From NCBI GenBank assembly GCA_050084515.1, contig CM114271.1:50220001-50284000 (forward strand): a stretch of 64,000 nt of DNA, written 5' to 3'. Below the pieces are notes generated by a model. That model saw nothing but the letters and a program-made list of their open reading frames with translations. It had not been told where the DNA came from and did not search any database. Made by a program: the position numbers and the translations under genes. Shown one piece after another: positions 21,954-32,612 of this stretch; position 1 is the stretch's first letter; the number at the start of each line of letters is the position of its first letter. The DNA comes from Blasia pusilla. Taxonomy: Eukaryota; Marchantiophyta; Marchantiopsida; Blasiales.

Positions 21954-22640
21954 CTGTCTCTACTCAGCCATACCTAGGTTGGCTATCTATGTGAGACAAT
22001 TGAGGTCCATCGGGATGCCTTGGTCATACCTGGCATCGCCGTAGTACCCGTAGCAAACCCCATGGCGCGCTCGCGCACATCTGCTTTAGGCTCCTCCAAT
22101 GCTTCTGTCATCTCACCCCAAATCATGCCGGGCTCTCCCTGAGGAAAGGCATGGGATGTTGGGAAGCTTACCAACGTAGGTAAGGCTGCCCTCAACTCCC
22201 CCACCCTATTGGCCATCGCCAACGGTGGTCTATCATCTCTCGTTACCACCTGAGATCGACGCCTTGAGCCCAAAATAGCATCCACTGTGAGATGTTGTGC
22301 TCTCTGGACTCCATCGTATGCTCGACTCTGTAGCTCTGATGGTATCAATTTCGTCCACCACAGTCGTGGACGATGGGCACGTGATCCAACTCTTGCTGCA
22401 TCTAGGAACACAGCAAGTCCCAACCAGGACCTCACCTAATGCACACTCGTCATCACACGTGCACGAGTGTCTCCCAACAACAACACATTCTCCAAAATGT
22501 ACGCTGGAGAACATGTTTGACTCTCTTGCAAGTGACATACTACTTGCACCATCTCCCAAAACATCTCTGATCTCGGATCCTGCAATCCAAATCCTCGGCC
22601 AATTGATGAATGACCCTAATGACAATTTTTGGGAAAAGCT
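21954..22640 (-). other. Probable 5' coding region of copy C, not recognised
   Basis: Minus-strand ORFs 21983-22435 and 22233-22625 overlap in different frames and adjoin the copy C coding region. No gag motif such as a CCHC knuckle could be identified. Position alone suggests decayed gag. The left limit of the element relative to unrelated sequence is uncertain. Confidence 0.35.
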
Positions 22641-22788
22641 TTAGAGGGAAGAAGGGAGTCCTTACTTTCAAGTTTCCGTCTCAATTTGAGTTGGGTTTGT
22701 TGGGTCTAGGATTTTGGCCTTCGGAGACAAGCTTTGAGCGGCAAATTGAGCCGCCACTTGAAGTCCCTTCCCAGCAGAGTGCACAACT

Positions 22789-22925
22789 TTGGGTTCTGTT
22801 GCTCAAGGAGTGGTGGTGCAGCACGAGAGCGTGATCGGAAGAGGCTCGAGTCTACTTCCTGATTTCATTGGGTTCTGTCGCTCAAGGAGTGGTGGCCTAG
22901 TAGGAGAGAGTGATCGGAAATGGCC
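22789..22925. repeat. Tandem duplication, period 79
   Basis: A block starting TTGGGTTCTGTTGCTCAAGG recurs 79 bases later with a few changes, including GAGTGGTGG and GTGATCGGAA. The second copy runs out at about 22925. No coding function is supported. Confidence 0.75.
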
Positions 22926-23143
22926 CGAAAGTTGGTATGCTTCTTTATTTTCTTGCTTTCTTCTATGAGAGTATATGTATCGTGCCTCTATTCTCTTGAG
23001 CGCTTTCCTTTCCTTCATTTCTACATTTGCATGCCTTCCTTCTTTGATTCAACACAGGAGCTTATTGAATGCACAAGCGCATACGCAATTGGAAGTGGTG
23101 TGACGGCATGCTTTTGCTATCTCAAGATCTGGATTAGCAAGGC

Positions 23144-24186
<1,043 letters not shown>

Positions 24187-24361
24187 AAGACTCTTCACGC
24201 AATCAGGGAATGTCGCTCTGGCTTCATTCGGGATCAAAGTGAAGAAGGATAAGCTTGGGAAGAAAATTGATATCACCATATCTCCCTCAAAGATTCTGCC
24301 CTTTGTGGTTGCTGCCACTGCCGTTGCAGCTCTCACGCGTCTGGCCACTTTTGCCTGGTGA
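24187..24361 (+). pseudogene. Exon-like fragment encoding a basic segment and a membrane helix
   Basis: A reading ending at TGA 24359-24361 gives a Lys-rich part (F-G-I-K-V-K-K-D-K-L-G-K-K) followed by a hydrophobic Ala/Val stretch that could span a membrane. It is preceded by a possible splice acceptor (AATCAG, about 24200). The composition is protein-like, but I do not recognise the family and no other exon is visible. It could be a last exon, a captured gene fragment, or chance. Confidence 0.25.
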
Positions 24362-25044
24362 GCGAGCTTTAGCTATCCCATCCTCACACTCTTCTTCTCC
24401 CTCTCCCAATCTCACATCAGATTGTCCGTAGATTCTTGTTCCCAGACATTGACAAAGGAGGTCGGCTGCTTTTCCTACCCATTGCGCTCTATCTATCCTC
24501 TATTTGAGTCGTGGTGATACCCTTTTCGTCCTCGCAGGGTGACAGACACTACTTAATAGTACAATCTTTCTTTCTCTCATTTTGGTAGCACCAGAATTGT
24601 TCAACACATTAAATAGCCTGGATTCATTGCCCAAAGCCTTGGCAGTTTTTGTGGATACTATTTTCCACGCCGGTCACAAGGGCACAAATTGGTAATGTGG
24701 TCTTATGTAACTATCCAACCTGTCTTTCAGGTGTGTTCAACATGTGGGGATGTTGAGTTTATGTGTGTAGCCTATTTCTTCTCTCGAGCTAGCAAAAACA
24801 GTTATTCTATGCTTATGCTACATTGTGTGTTATCAGACATACATTTCAAAGCATTTGCAGCAGGCATTCAGAACTACGGTAGGAAGGATTCTACTTCCTT
24901 TTCAGGCATAGTTTATTTATTTGAGAGTTGGTATTTAGTTGAGTTCTAAGCAATTGACTTTTAAGTCTTTTAGTTTGTCTACAATTATGCATGCCTATAT
25001 CTTCTATTTGGTTAAGTTATAACTAATTCAGTGTCCATGTTTAG

Positions 25045-25404
25045 ATGTCCAGTAGCCATAACGGCAAGGTACAAGGGCAAGGCAAGAATAATCTACACTC
25101 TAGGAAGAATTTGAGCATGAGGTTGCCACAAATTCCCCTATTCTCAAATATGGACTTGCGACAATGCAGTCCTCATTTGTGTGCTATTTGCAATTTGCAT
25201 GGAGATCTAGTGATTTGCATGAGATGTCCGAAGACATGGCATTTGGGTTGCTTGGCAACGAGCAAGGAGGAAGGTTTTGCACCTGGCAGAGAATCTTGGC
25301 GTCATGTTGCACATAATGAGATCAGATGGATGATCTATTGCCCTGATCATCCAATTGTCACCACACTAGGCATTGCAGATTATCAACATATCTTTTGGGT
25401 TTAA
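25045..25404 (+). CDS. Orphan PHD-like zinc-finger ORF (gene fragment or exon)
   Basis: The 119-residue ORF starts at ATG 25045 and carries a Cys/His cluster: C-A-I-C at about residue 47, C-M-R-C at about 60, W-H-L-G-C at about 67 and Y-C-P-D-H-P near residue 99. This matches the first part of a PHD or extended PHD finger, a chromatin-reader fold. It is not a piece of the Ty3 PHD family: spacing and sequence differ. No partner domain lies in frame. Downstream reading frames at 25820-26075 might belong to the same broken gene. It may be a real small gene, an exon or a pseudogene. Confidence 0.45.
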   Translation: MSSSHNGKVQGQGKNNLHSRKNLSMRLPQIPLFSNMDLRQCSPHLCAICNLHGDLVICMRCPKTWHLGCLATSKEEGFAPGRESWRHVAHNEIRWMIYCPDHPIVTTLGIADYQHIFWV

Positions 25405-25819
25405 TTAATGAATACGATAGAGAAATTTTGTAGATAAGCACAATGGGACTAAAGTCTCATTACATATTTCACGTGTAAGATTTTGCACAAATTTGGGACT
25501 AAGTTGTACCTTGAGATTTGTGCACATTACATCGACATTTCCTTCTCTGTGAAGCATGACTTGAGAACTCGTATAGTATTGGCATCTAAGGTATCTTGGT
25601 TTCTCCGTTTGTGGAGGCTATGGTTGAAGTACGGTAACCATTCTGTGACAAGAAATACAGGATGTGTCACAGAAAAAAATATGATCTCTATTCAAGCTTT
25701 CCATGATATCAACATGTCTTGCCATTTCATTGTATTGTTAGCTTGTGCATTTTGAGACAAGTTTCCATATCTTCAAGTTCCATTTCACTTGCTAGGATCT
25801 GATTGTTGTAAGATTATTT

Positions 25820-26131
25820 TCAGCAAGGTAGGTGGCATGAGTTTGGATCTCTACTAGATAGTACAGTAGGAGTGAATCGACTGGCTGGCCTAGAGTATGG
25901 ACCAGATGGATTAAAGATACGTCGTTCACATCATAAGCAAGATCATATTTGGGCAAAATTGCATCCTCTTGGTGAAGGAGACCAGGATCCGAATCTATTT
26001 GATTATTCATTGGTTGGGACTAATGAGTTAGTTGTTAATGCTCTTAAAGAATGGCATCAACAAAAGAGCTTTTGAGGTTGGTGAACATGGCTCCAAGGAG
26101 TTCCTTGCCAAGTGCAAAGAGAAGGTAGTGG
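25820..26131 (+). pseudogene. Protein-like fragment of unknown family
   Basis: One frame reads NRLAGLEYGPDGLKIRRSHH through LHPLGEGDQDPNLF, and a second overlapping frame from about 26040 reads NKRAFEVGEHGSKEFLAKC. Together they look like a decayed coding stretch with a frameshift. The family is not recognised. It lies between the PHD-like ORF and the 212-residue ORF and may connect them. Confidence 0.3.
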
Positions 26132-26770
26132 ATGCATCCATGGGATGTGGAGGCTAAGACATGGCCTCATTCAGCTTCAATAAGGGAAGTAGTGTCATGT
26201 GATGATGTTGAAGAACATGAAGATAGCCGATCCACAATAGTGTCTCCAATATATGAGCACCCAACTGGGGAGTTCTTAGAGTTTGAGGACCTTGAGGAAG
26301 ATTTGAACCATATTGATTCTTGGGTTGTAGAGGAAAGTTGTGATATCTATGTACCTTTCATAATAGATAACGAAGAGATAGATATTGACATTGATCCCAA
26401 ATCCATTGAAATGGAGGTATTAGGACATGAAGTAAGGCATATGTTTGCATCTGTTCAAGCAGAACTCACTAATGTGGCAATTCCCCATGCACTAATGCCT
26501 ACTATAATTTATGAGGGCAAGATTATCTATAAATCCACCCTTGTAAGTCAATTGTCTTGCAATCCTTTCATGTCAAAGGATAGACTAACTCGAATAGCCC
26601 AAAAGACTTATTACACTACTGGTAAGGGAAAGGAACGTGATCCTAATTTCCCAACTTGTTTGGTTGATGTTGGTAGTGATAATGGGACAAACAATCTTAC
26701 AAAACCAACTAACTTTAGGAAAAGAATTTGCAATAGTATGGGACTTATAAAGCAAGCATTGAACATCTAA
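26132..26770 (+). CDS. Hypothetical 212-residue protein
   Basis: An ATG-initiated ORF, the longest in this AT-rich stretch without a transposon signature. The first 100 residues are very acidic (runs rich in Glu and Asp such as D-N-E-E-I-D-I-D-I-D). The middle contains IIYEGKIIYKSTLVSQL and NPFMSKDRLTRI. The C-terminal third is basic. No family is recognised and no membrane segment or zinc ligand set is seen. It could be a terminal exon of a larger gene, because protein-like sequence precedes it at 25820-26131 in other frames, or a transposon accessory protein. Confidence 0.4.
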   Translation: MHPWDVEAKTWPHSASIREVVSCDDVEEHEDSRSTIVSPIYEHPTGEFLEFEDLEEDLNHIDSWVVEESCDIYVPFIIDNEEIDIDIDPKSIEMEVLGHEVRHMFASVQAELTNVAIPHALMPTIIYEGKIIYKSTLVSQLSCNPFMSKDRLTRIAQKTYYTTGKGKERDPNFPTCLVDVGSDNGTNNLTKPTNFRKRICNSMGLIKQALNI

Positions 26771-27640
26771 AAGTCCTAAACTATATAGAACTAGTGAATT
26801 CTAGATCAATATAAAAGCAAAGGTTAAAACAACGGATTTAATTATTGAGAAAAATGGGAAAAAAGTATATGTTATTCTATTATTGAAAGGTGCCTCTCTT
26901 TGTGATGAGCCAATTGGACAACACATGTGTAAGGCTTCAAAATAAATCCTTCCTCTCAAATCTATTGAATTTATTTTATCTTATATTAGTTTAAATCATT
27001 CAATTTATTTTAATTGTATAAAATAAAAATACGACAAAATTTTAAATCTAACAAGGAAAAATTAGTCATTATCCTAAGTTTTTAGTTTAAAAAAATCTTA
27101 TTTAAAAATAAAATATTCATGGAAACATTTCATGCTTATTATCTTTTAGTGTTTTAAAATGAAAATTTATTTGGTCAAAATATCACACAAATAGAATTTT
27201 GATTCTTTAATTTAGGTTGGAGGGAAAATTAATAAAAAATTCAAAAAATCATAATAAGAGAATGGTGGGACAAGATTCACAAGAACTATTTTTTTAACTA
27301 ATGGATGAGATTTCCTCCTAGAGCCTACATTTTTTAAATTTTCAAGCTTGGTTGTCAGTGAAAAAAAAAGAAAAATCTTTTCTTAATTGAGAGATGGAGA
27401 TTGGAAAAACAAGTAGCTATTTCTTTTTCCAATGTCCTTCTCTCAATTTTGAAAAAAAAGTCACTCATTTTCAGACTGGAAAAAGAAATAAAAACTTGTA
27501 TTTCTCCAATTAATAAGGGATCCTATCAATCCTTACTATTTTATCTCAAATTTCTGGATGGTAAACCGTACAAGTTCAATGTGTATTAGATGACTTCATA
27601 TATTATTTCATAGTACTATAGGAAGTGATACATATGAGAA
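26771..27640. other. AT-rich non-coding stretch
   Basis: Very AT-rich with A and T runs and no ORF of note. Nothing is recognised. Confidence 0.5.
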
Positions 27641-29319
27641 GGAGCAAATTCCCGCGGCCATTCTTACAAGTAAGTGTAATCCAAACTCCCACACTCCTCT
27701 TTCTTAGTTACATAAAAGCTCCTCCTTGGAACACGACGTCCATTTCCAATTCCATGCGAAGCCCATATTGTCAAAAGAAGACGGTACGTACGATTGTCGT
27801 CTGGTACCGGATAAACTGAATGCAAATCGTGAGGCAACAGTCCCGTCCTCGTGGTAACAGAAATGCCTAAATCCTTCCATCTCCTCTCCATGGAATACAC
27901 GCACGGAAATACACAAGAAAATACGAACAGTGACACTGGTGTAGATAGGCTCTACTCGCTTCGGTACACTGAAGCCTGACGTCGCGCAATATCCATTCCT
28001 CTGTCGATTCGCATAGTACGAGAAAACTGTACTCTGTGCCACCTTCATGCGGCTTGTTCACTGACTGCATCGAACCAGGGGAGGTATACACTCAACCATA
28101 ACCCATACAAACATCTCAAGCCGAAATTGAGGCCGTGATGAGGGGTTCGATGATTCGGAAACGAGCATCGTCCAACGTTAGCGAAAATTTCCTATCCATC
28201 CAACCAAGAACAAAATACAGATTCCTGACCGGGAGATCCGGGGATTGTCCACCGCATTGACATCAGAATTCGAGCTCGAGCGAGCAGTGAAGAGTACGAA
28301 CAACCGCGCTGTGGATCGCGGTCACGTGGCGGCCACCACACTCCACTACACTGCCATCACAATCGGGAATCTCTACCGCAAGACAGCAACACAGAGTAAA
28401 GAAACGCAAGACAAACAACTGCCGCTTACGACATCACGAAGGTCTTGGACAATCCAAAGATCTATCGCCTGTCACTCGCTCGCCCCATGGATGTCCAGAT
28501 CCCGACGCATTCGTCGTGCAGGGAGCGGAGATACATGTAAGCTACGCCTGGAGTTGACGACTTGGATTGCATCGATGGACTTTGCTTCAATTACCAGTCT
28601 GTTCGGGAGTCTAATGGTTGGACAAATGGGACTCGGAAATTTGGAACCTGATTGCCTGCGACTCGTTGAACATGATTAATTCTACGTCATAGGCTTTTAC
28701 CTTTCAAAATAAATTTGTTAAATATCTCTTTGTATCGGACAAGATATTGAACTAATTTATCCAATTGATCACTTTTTATGGCCTCTATAGATACGTCTCC
28801 TAATAAATACTTGCTAGGGGCGGGTCCACCTAGAGGAAATTGGCTCTCGATGGGCCCTCCAGCTAATTCGCGTCATTCGTGGCATGATGCGGTAAGTTGA
28901 GCTCTGTAGGCCCCTAGGCGAAGGGGGTTACTCAGGCCGTGGCGCTTAATTTCCACTTGAACAAGCCGAACATATCCCGCGGCCATTTTCATCTCGCACG
29001 AGCGTAGCACCTTCGCTTGCACCTCCATGGCTACTCCTTGGTATTGCCGCCGCTCGTTCACGCCTGCCCTCTAACGCTCCATCGATAGTGCACCAATCCT
29101 AGCAGAAATTGTCGATCTCAACCGTGCAAACAAAAAATAATTCAGCGGCAACGAACTATTACTCATCTCCGGAAGATCGTCGTTCACCTTATGGTCAAGG
29201 GCCAGTTCTTTTCTGTCTGTGTTCATCTTCCTTCTCCAGTCTCTCGCAGCTCGCACTCGGCTTTCGGTTAGCTTCCCCGCTGTATTCTGCCCTTGTTAGG
29301 TTCCTAAGTAATCTTTCAT
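27641..29319. other. Unassigned sequence with one 144-residue ORF
   Basis: The ORF at 28245-28679 (plus) has no recognised motif, and the other frames over it are partly open too, so it may be chance. The region is less AT-rich than the stretch before it. It could include a promoter or exons of an unrecognised gene. Confidence 0.3.
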
Positions 29320-29595
29320 CTGTTTGTTGGTGTTTTGTGGCGCTCTTCCTGTATTCAATTTCATCCAAGAGCTAAACCTGTAGTGGCCAGGTTTGAATCT
29401 TCCTCCTTCAGTGTGGATCGTTCCTTCCTGTTGTTGGTCATTCCTCTTTCCTGTCAACTGTTTGTTGGTGTTTTGTGGCGCTCTTCCTGCATTCAATTTC
29501 AACCAAGAGCTACACCTGTAGTGGGCAGGTTTGAATCTTTCTCCTTGAGTGTGGCTCCTCCCTTCCTGTTGCTGGTCAATAGGTGCCACTATCAT
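29320..29595. repeat. Tandem duplication, period 138
   Basis: A block beginning CTGTTTGTTGGTGTTTTGTG at 29320 recurs at 29458 with few changes (both copies contain CCAAGAGCTA and AGGTTTGAATC). Weaker pieces of the same array (GTGCGGCTCCTCCCTTC at about 29682, a CCTAGGTGCCTCTTC block at about 29769) continue up to the copy D insertion. A related block is found beyond it at about 34203. Confidence 0.85.
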
Positions 29596-30031
29596 GACCA
29601 AGTACTCTAGAATTCGTCGTCAGCAAGTAATGCAGATTTTGCCCTGGTTGCCGTTGCTGATGACTGTTGCCGGTCTATCTTCAGTGCGGCTCCTCCCTTC
29701 TTTCCGCTAATGGTTTTGTTGATCGGCTTCTTAGCTGTTATTATCGCGACAAAGTTTTGTGAATTCCACCTAGGTGCCTCTTCTTGATGATCATAGATAG
29801 TCTCTCTCAGTACTGCTCTTCCTTCTCCTTTGTCACATCTAAGTAGCCAATAGGTCGAGATCTATCGTGGATAGGGCGTAGGAGCCAGCAGACTATCTTG
29901 AGTGTAACTTTGTCCCACGGTGTTGGATGAGGTTGAGGATAGGTCCGTTGTGTTAGGAATGTCGTTTCTGTTAACTTTCATGTTGAGGTCTTTTACAACC
30001 GGCTGACTTGTTGACCAGGTCACCTGCCCCT

Positions 30032-30055
30032 GGTAACCTGTGCACGCAGGTTACC
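30032..30055 (+). promoter_or_regulatory. Conserved LTR hairpin upstream of TATA
   Basis: GGTAACCTG and CAGGTTACC form a perfect 9-base stem around a 6-base loop. The 3' LTR (33852-33875) keeps it perfectly, and the copy C LTR (about 18173-18196) keeps 8 pairs. In the 3' LTR a second perfect stem, GGTGACTTG/CAAGTCACC, precedes it at about 33820-33845. A role as protein-binding palindrome or RNA structure is inference. Confidence 0.6.
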
Positions 30056-30104
30056 AAGGGGAGGGCTATTTTTAGGTGAAGAGCCTTTTGGCTCTTCCCA
30101 ACCC

Positions 30105-30112
30105 TATATAAG
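30105..30112 (+). promoter_or_regulatory. TATA box of copy D 5' LTR
   Basis: TATATAAG, with the same box at 33925-33932 in the 3' LTR and on the minus strand at 18114-18121 in copy C. Transcription would be expected to start about 30 bases downstream. Confidence 0.75.
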
Positions 30113-30321
30113 AGAGGAAGGTGGCTTTCCTAAGCCATCTTTCTCATGTTGGGCCGTTGGAGCACCTCTCTTGTATGTGTGTGAGATAGGACTAGGGTGC
30201 TATCAAGGAAGGGAGGTGTCTTCCTTGATAGCACAGGGTGGACGAGGCTCGTTATGCCGATGTAGATTGAGGAGTGGAGTTTTAGGCCGGGTGTGCCATT
30301 TTTACTACTCTTTATTTTTAT

Positions 30322-30418
30322 ATGAGAAAGATGGCTTAGGAAAGCCACCTTCCTCTCTTATATAGGGTTGGGAAGAGCCAAAAGGCTCTTCCCCTAAAAA
30401 TAGCCCTCCCCTTGGTAA
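30322..30418 (-). repeat. Inverted copy of the LTR promoter region next to the 5' LTR
   Basis: This is the reverse complement of about 30051-30148, including the TATA box, differing at about one base. It starts directly where the 5' LTR breaks off and ends where the internal coding sequence begins. The two arms are about 98 bases with a 173-base spacer. Confidence 0.92.
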
Positions 30419-30420
30419 CT

Positions 30421-31223
30421 TGTATAGGCACCCATGGACTTCTTGGGATGTTGTTCGAGCAGAGAGTGCGAAGGTGGCCAGAGTAGCACATGTTTATTTT
30501 TCGGATGTAGAGCATGGTGTAGGAGGTCAAAATGGAGTGGTTGTTGCAGAGGTGGCTAGGGTTGCTACATAGCAACCAAAGCCGGAGGTTGCGTCCTCTA
30601 CGAGTGAGGTCACGATGGAGACTTGGGAGCCTCTGATAGGTCTCAAGTTGATAGGAGGAGAGCGACGGCGAGTTCATAAGTTTCTTAGAGGGCATGTCAG
30701 TTGTTTTGCCTTCAGTATGAGAGACTTGGGTACGCTAAAGGGTCTCGGGATACGGATTGAGTTGGCTAGTGATACGCCGATCTTTCGTCGACCCTACAAG
30801 TATTCTCATATGGAGCGAGCCTTGATTCAGAGCAGGAGTCAGGACTTGTTGGAGGCAGGACTTGTGGATTTATCACATGGGGAGTATGCATCTGCCACAG
30901 TCATGCCGGCAAAGAAGGATATGTATGGCAATTGGACGAATAGGCGAATGTATGGAGATTACCGTCCTATCAACCAACAGACGAGGTCAAATCGGTACGC
31001 CATACCTAGTCCTGAGGAGATCTTTGATGCAGTAGGACATGCAGAGATCTTCAGTACTTTAGATCTCCGTGCTGGCTATCATCAACTTCCTATTAGGTTG
31101 GAGGACAGGGAGAAGACAGTATTCTACGTGATAGATCGGTTCGGGAGAGATTGCTTGTATCAGTGGCGGTTCTTACCATTTGGGTTGAAGAACGCGCATG
31201 CAGAGTTTCAGAGTGATGGATAG
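30421..31223 (+). pseudogene. Copy D upstream-frame end, amber codon and N-terminal reverse transcriptase
   Basis: The frame is open from 30421, is interrupted only by TAG at 30570-30572 (followed by CAACCA) and continues open to a TAG at 31221. After the amber it encodes the RT start (GIRIELASDTPIFRRPY, LLEAGLVDLSHGEYAS), motif A (FSTLDLRAGYHQLPI) and motif B (YQWRFLPFGLKNA). Loss of two bases at about 31208 breaks the frame just after motif B. The upstream part (48 codons) aligns with copy C and probably is the end of gag or protease, but no motif proves this. Confidence 0.85.
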
Positions 31224-31662
31224 GATTTTGATTGGCTTGGATTTTGTACGATGTTACATAGATGATATTCTTATCTTCAGTTCCACGGTTGAGGAGCATG
31301 AGCGACACTTGGAGGAGGTGTTTCGGAAATTGCAGTTACATGGACTGAAGTTACATCCAGGCAAGTGTAGATTCTTTCAGGATCAGATTGAGTACTTGGG
31401 ACACACCATACATCCGAGTGGGTTAGGCGTTCAGCAGACAAAGGTAGAGGCTATTGCGCAGATCCCACGCCCTACAGATGTGAGTCGAGTCCGAGCATTT
31501 CTTGGACTGGAGAACTTCTATCGACGGTATGTCAAGAGTTTTAGTGCGATCGCAAAGTCTTTGACCTTGTTGACGAGACTTGATCAGGTTTGGTTGTGGG
31601 GAGATGATCAAGAGCGTCAAGGACAGGTTGACGTCCTCATCCATTTTACAGAGACCGGTTAG
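31198..31662 (+). pseudogene. Copy D reverse transcriptase palm, thumb and connection
   Basis: Continues RT in the shifted frame: RVMDRILIGLDFVRCYIDDI with the catalytic YIDD box at about 31256-31267, then HLEEVFRKLQLHGLKLHPGK, LGHTIHPSGLG, and the connection FYRRYVKSFSAIAKS. A further indel at about 31620 precedes RNase H. All RT catalytic Asp residues are present across the two pieces. Confidence 0.9.
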
Positions 31663-32392
31663 GGGTCACCCATTCCAGTTACATACGGATTGGAGCATGT
31701 TGGGACTAGGAGCAGTGCTTACTTAGAGCGATGACGAGGAGAGGGAGTTCGTTGTGGCTTACGCGAGCCAATCGAACAACATTGCAGAGGCAAAGTACAG
31801 CTCCTACAAGGGAGAGTGCTTGGCTGTAGTGTGGGCCGTGGCACATTTCAGGTGCTATTCATTCGGCAACCCTTTCACACTTATCACTGATCATCAGCCG
31901 TTGAGGTGGTTGATGGAGTCCGACAAGCTTACGAGAAAGCTTGCCAGGTGGGCTCTATTACTACAGGAGTATGAGTTTGAGGTGGTTCATAGGCCAGTTT
32001 GGCTCAACCAGAATACGGATGGGTTGAGTCGTAACCCATGTCCGAGTCGGAGAGACGACATAGGAGCTCGATGGCACGGAGAGAGTGATGAGAAGATGGT
32101 GCCCGGTTGGCATGCATCTGCCTATCTTTGTTGGTTGACTATGGCAGGTCAGCCACAGATGATGACTATAGTGGTGAGGTTGGATGATGAGTCTTTGGAT
32201 CTGAAGGTTAGTGAGGAGGCGACAGGTGGTCGTGATATCCATGACGACGTGGAGGTTGTGGAGCTCTTGCGCACTGGCGTCATAGTGAGTACAGTGAGTG
32301 TTAGGGAGCGGGATCGGATCCTACAAAGAGCCAAGAGGTTCAGGTGGGAGGGGACTCACATTTTGCGGGTATGGGGAGATGGTAGGATATGA
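31663..32392 (+). pseudogene. Copy D RNase H and linker
   Basis: RNase H begins in a broken frame at about 31675 (LHTDWSMLGLGAVL-like) and is open from 31754: ASQSNNIAEAKYSSYKGECL, then AVVWAVAHFRC and ITDHQPLRWLMESDKL. A chromatin-independent acidic linker follows (DIHDDVEVVELLRTGVIVST, then R-I-L-Q-R-A-K-R-F-R-W-E-G-T-H). The ORF ends at TGA 32390. The order and spacing match copies A to C. Confidence 0.9.
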
Positions 32393-32612
32393 GTGGTACC
32401 TCATCCATCCTAGCGAGCACGTATAGTGTGACATGCCCTTGAGGAGTTGGGACATTTTGGAGTAAAGCGTACTTACAGCTTACTCCAGGTTCAGTATTGG
32501 TGGCGCGGCATGCATACTGGAGTACATCAGTTTATGGCCAGATGTATGGTATGTGACAGAGTGCGGAGGTGTTGACTGACCAGGGTACGAGTTCAGGGGA
32601 GAGTTTCAGGCC
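32393..32612 (+). pseudogene. Copy D integrase zinc-binding domain fused to a deletion junction
   Basis: The H2C2 zinc-binding segment is readable (LEELGHFGVKRTYSLLQVQY, ending C-M-V-C-D). Directly after it, at about 32563, the sequence jumps to V-L-T-D-Q-G. The stretch between, which in copy A carries SLDFAGPLPL with the first catalytic Asp, is missing. The deletion removes about 300 bases relative to copy A. Confidence 0.85.

Larger units (their letters stand above)
17762..22640 (-). mobile_element. Ty3 retrotransposon copy C of the PHD family
   Basis: Read on the minus strand from about 22640 to 17762: a poorly recognisable upstream coding region, an amber codon at 21714-21716, reverse transcriptase, RNase H, linker, integrase, PHD finger, untranslated region and a 626-base LTR. 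No 5' LTR is found at the high-coordinate end, so the element is truncated there. Nonsense codons and frameshifts are scattered through it. It is closest in sequence to copy D. Confidence 0.88.
29831..30321 (+). repeat. 5' LTR of copy D
   Basis: It starts TGTCACATCTAAGTAGCC and matches the 3' LTR through TGTGCCATTTTTACTAC. The terminal GCGGACGACA is absent, replaced by the inverted LTR fragment. It contains a 15-base perfect hairpin at 30197-30234 that neither the 3' LTR nor the copy C LTR has, apparently a local inverted duplication. Confidence 0.88.

Noticed and set aside
28245-28679. 144-residue ORF
   Set aside because: No motif, other frames are partly open, and the start is not an ATG with clear context. 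Left as unassigned.
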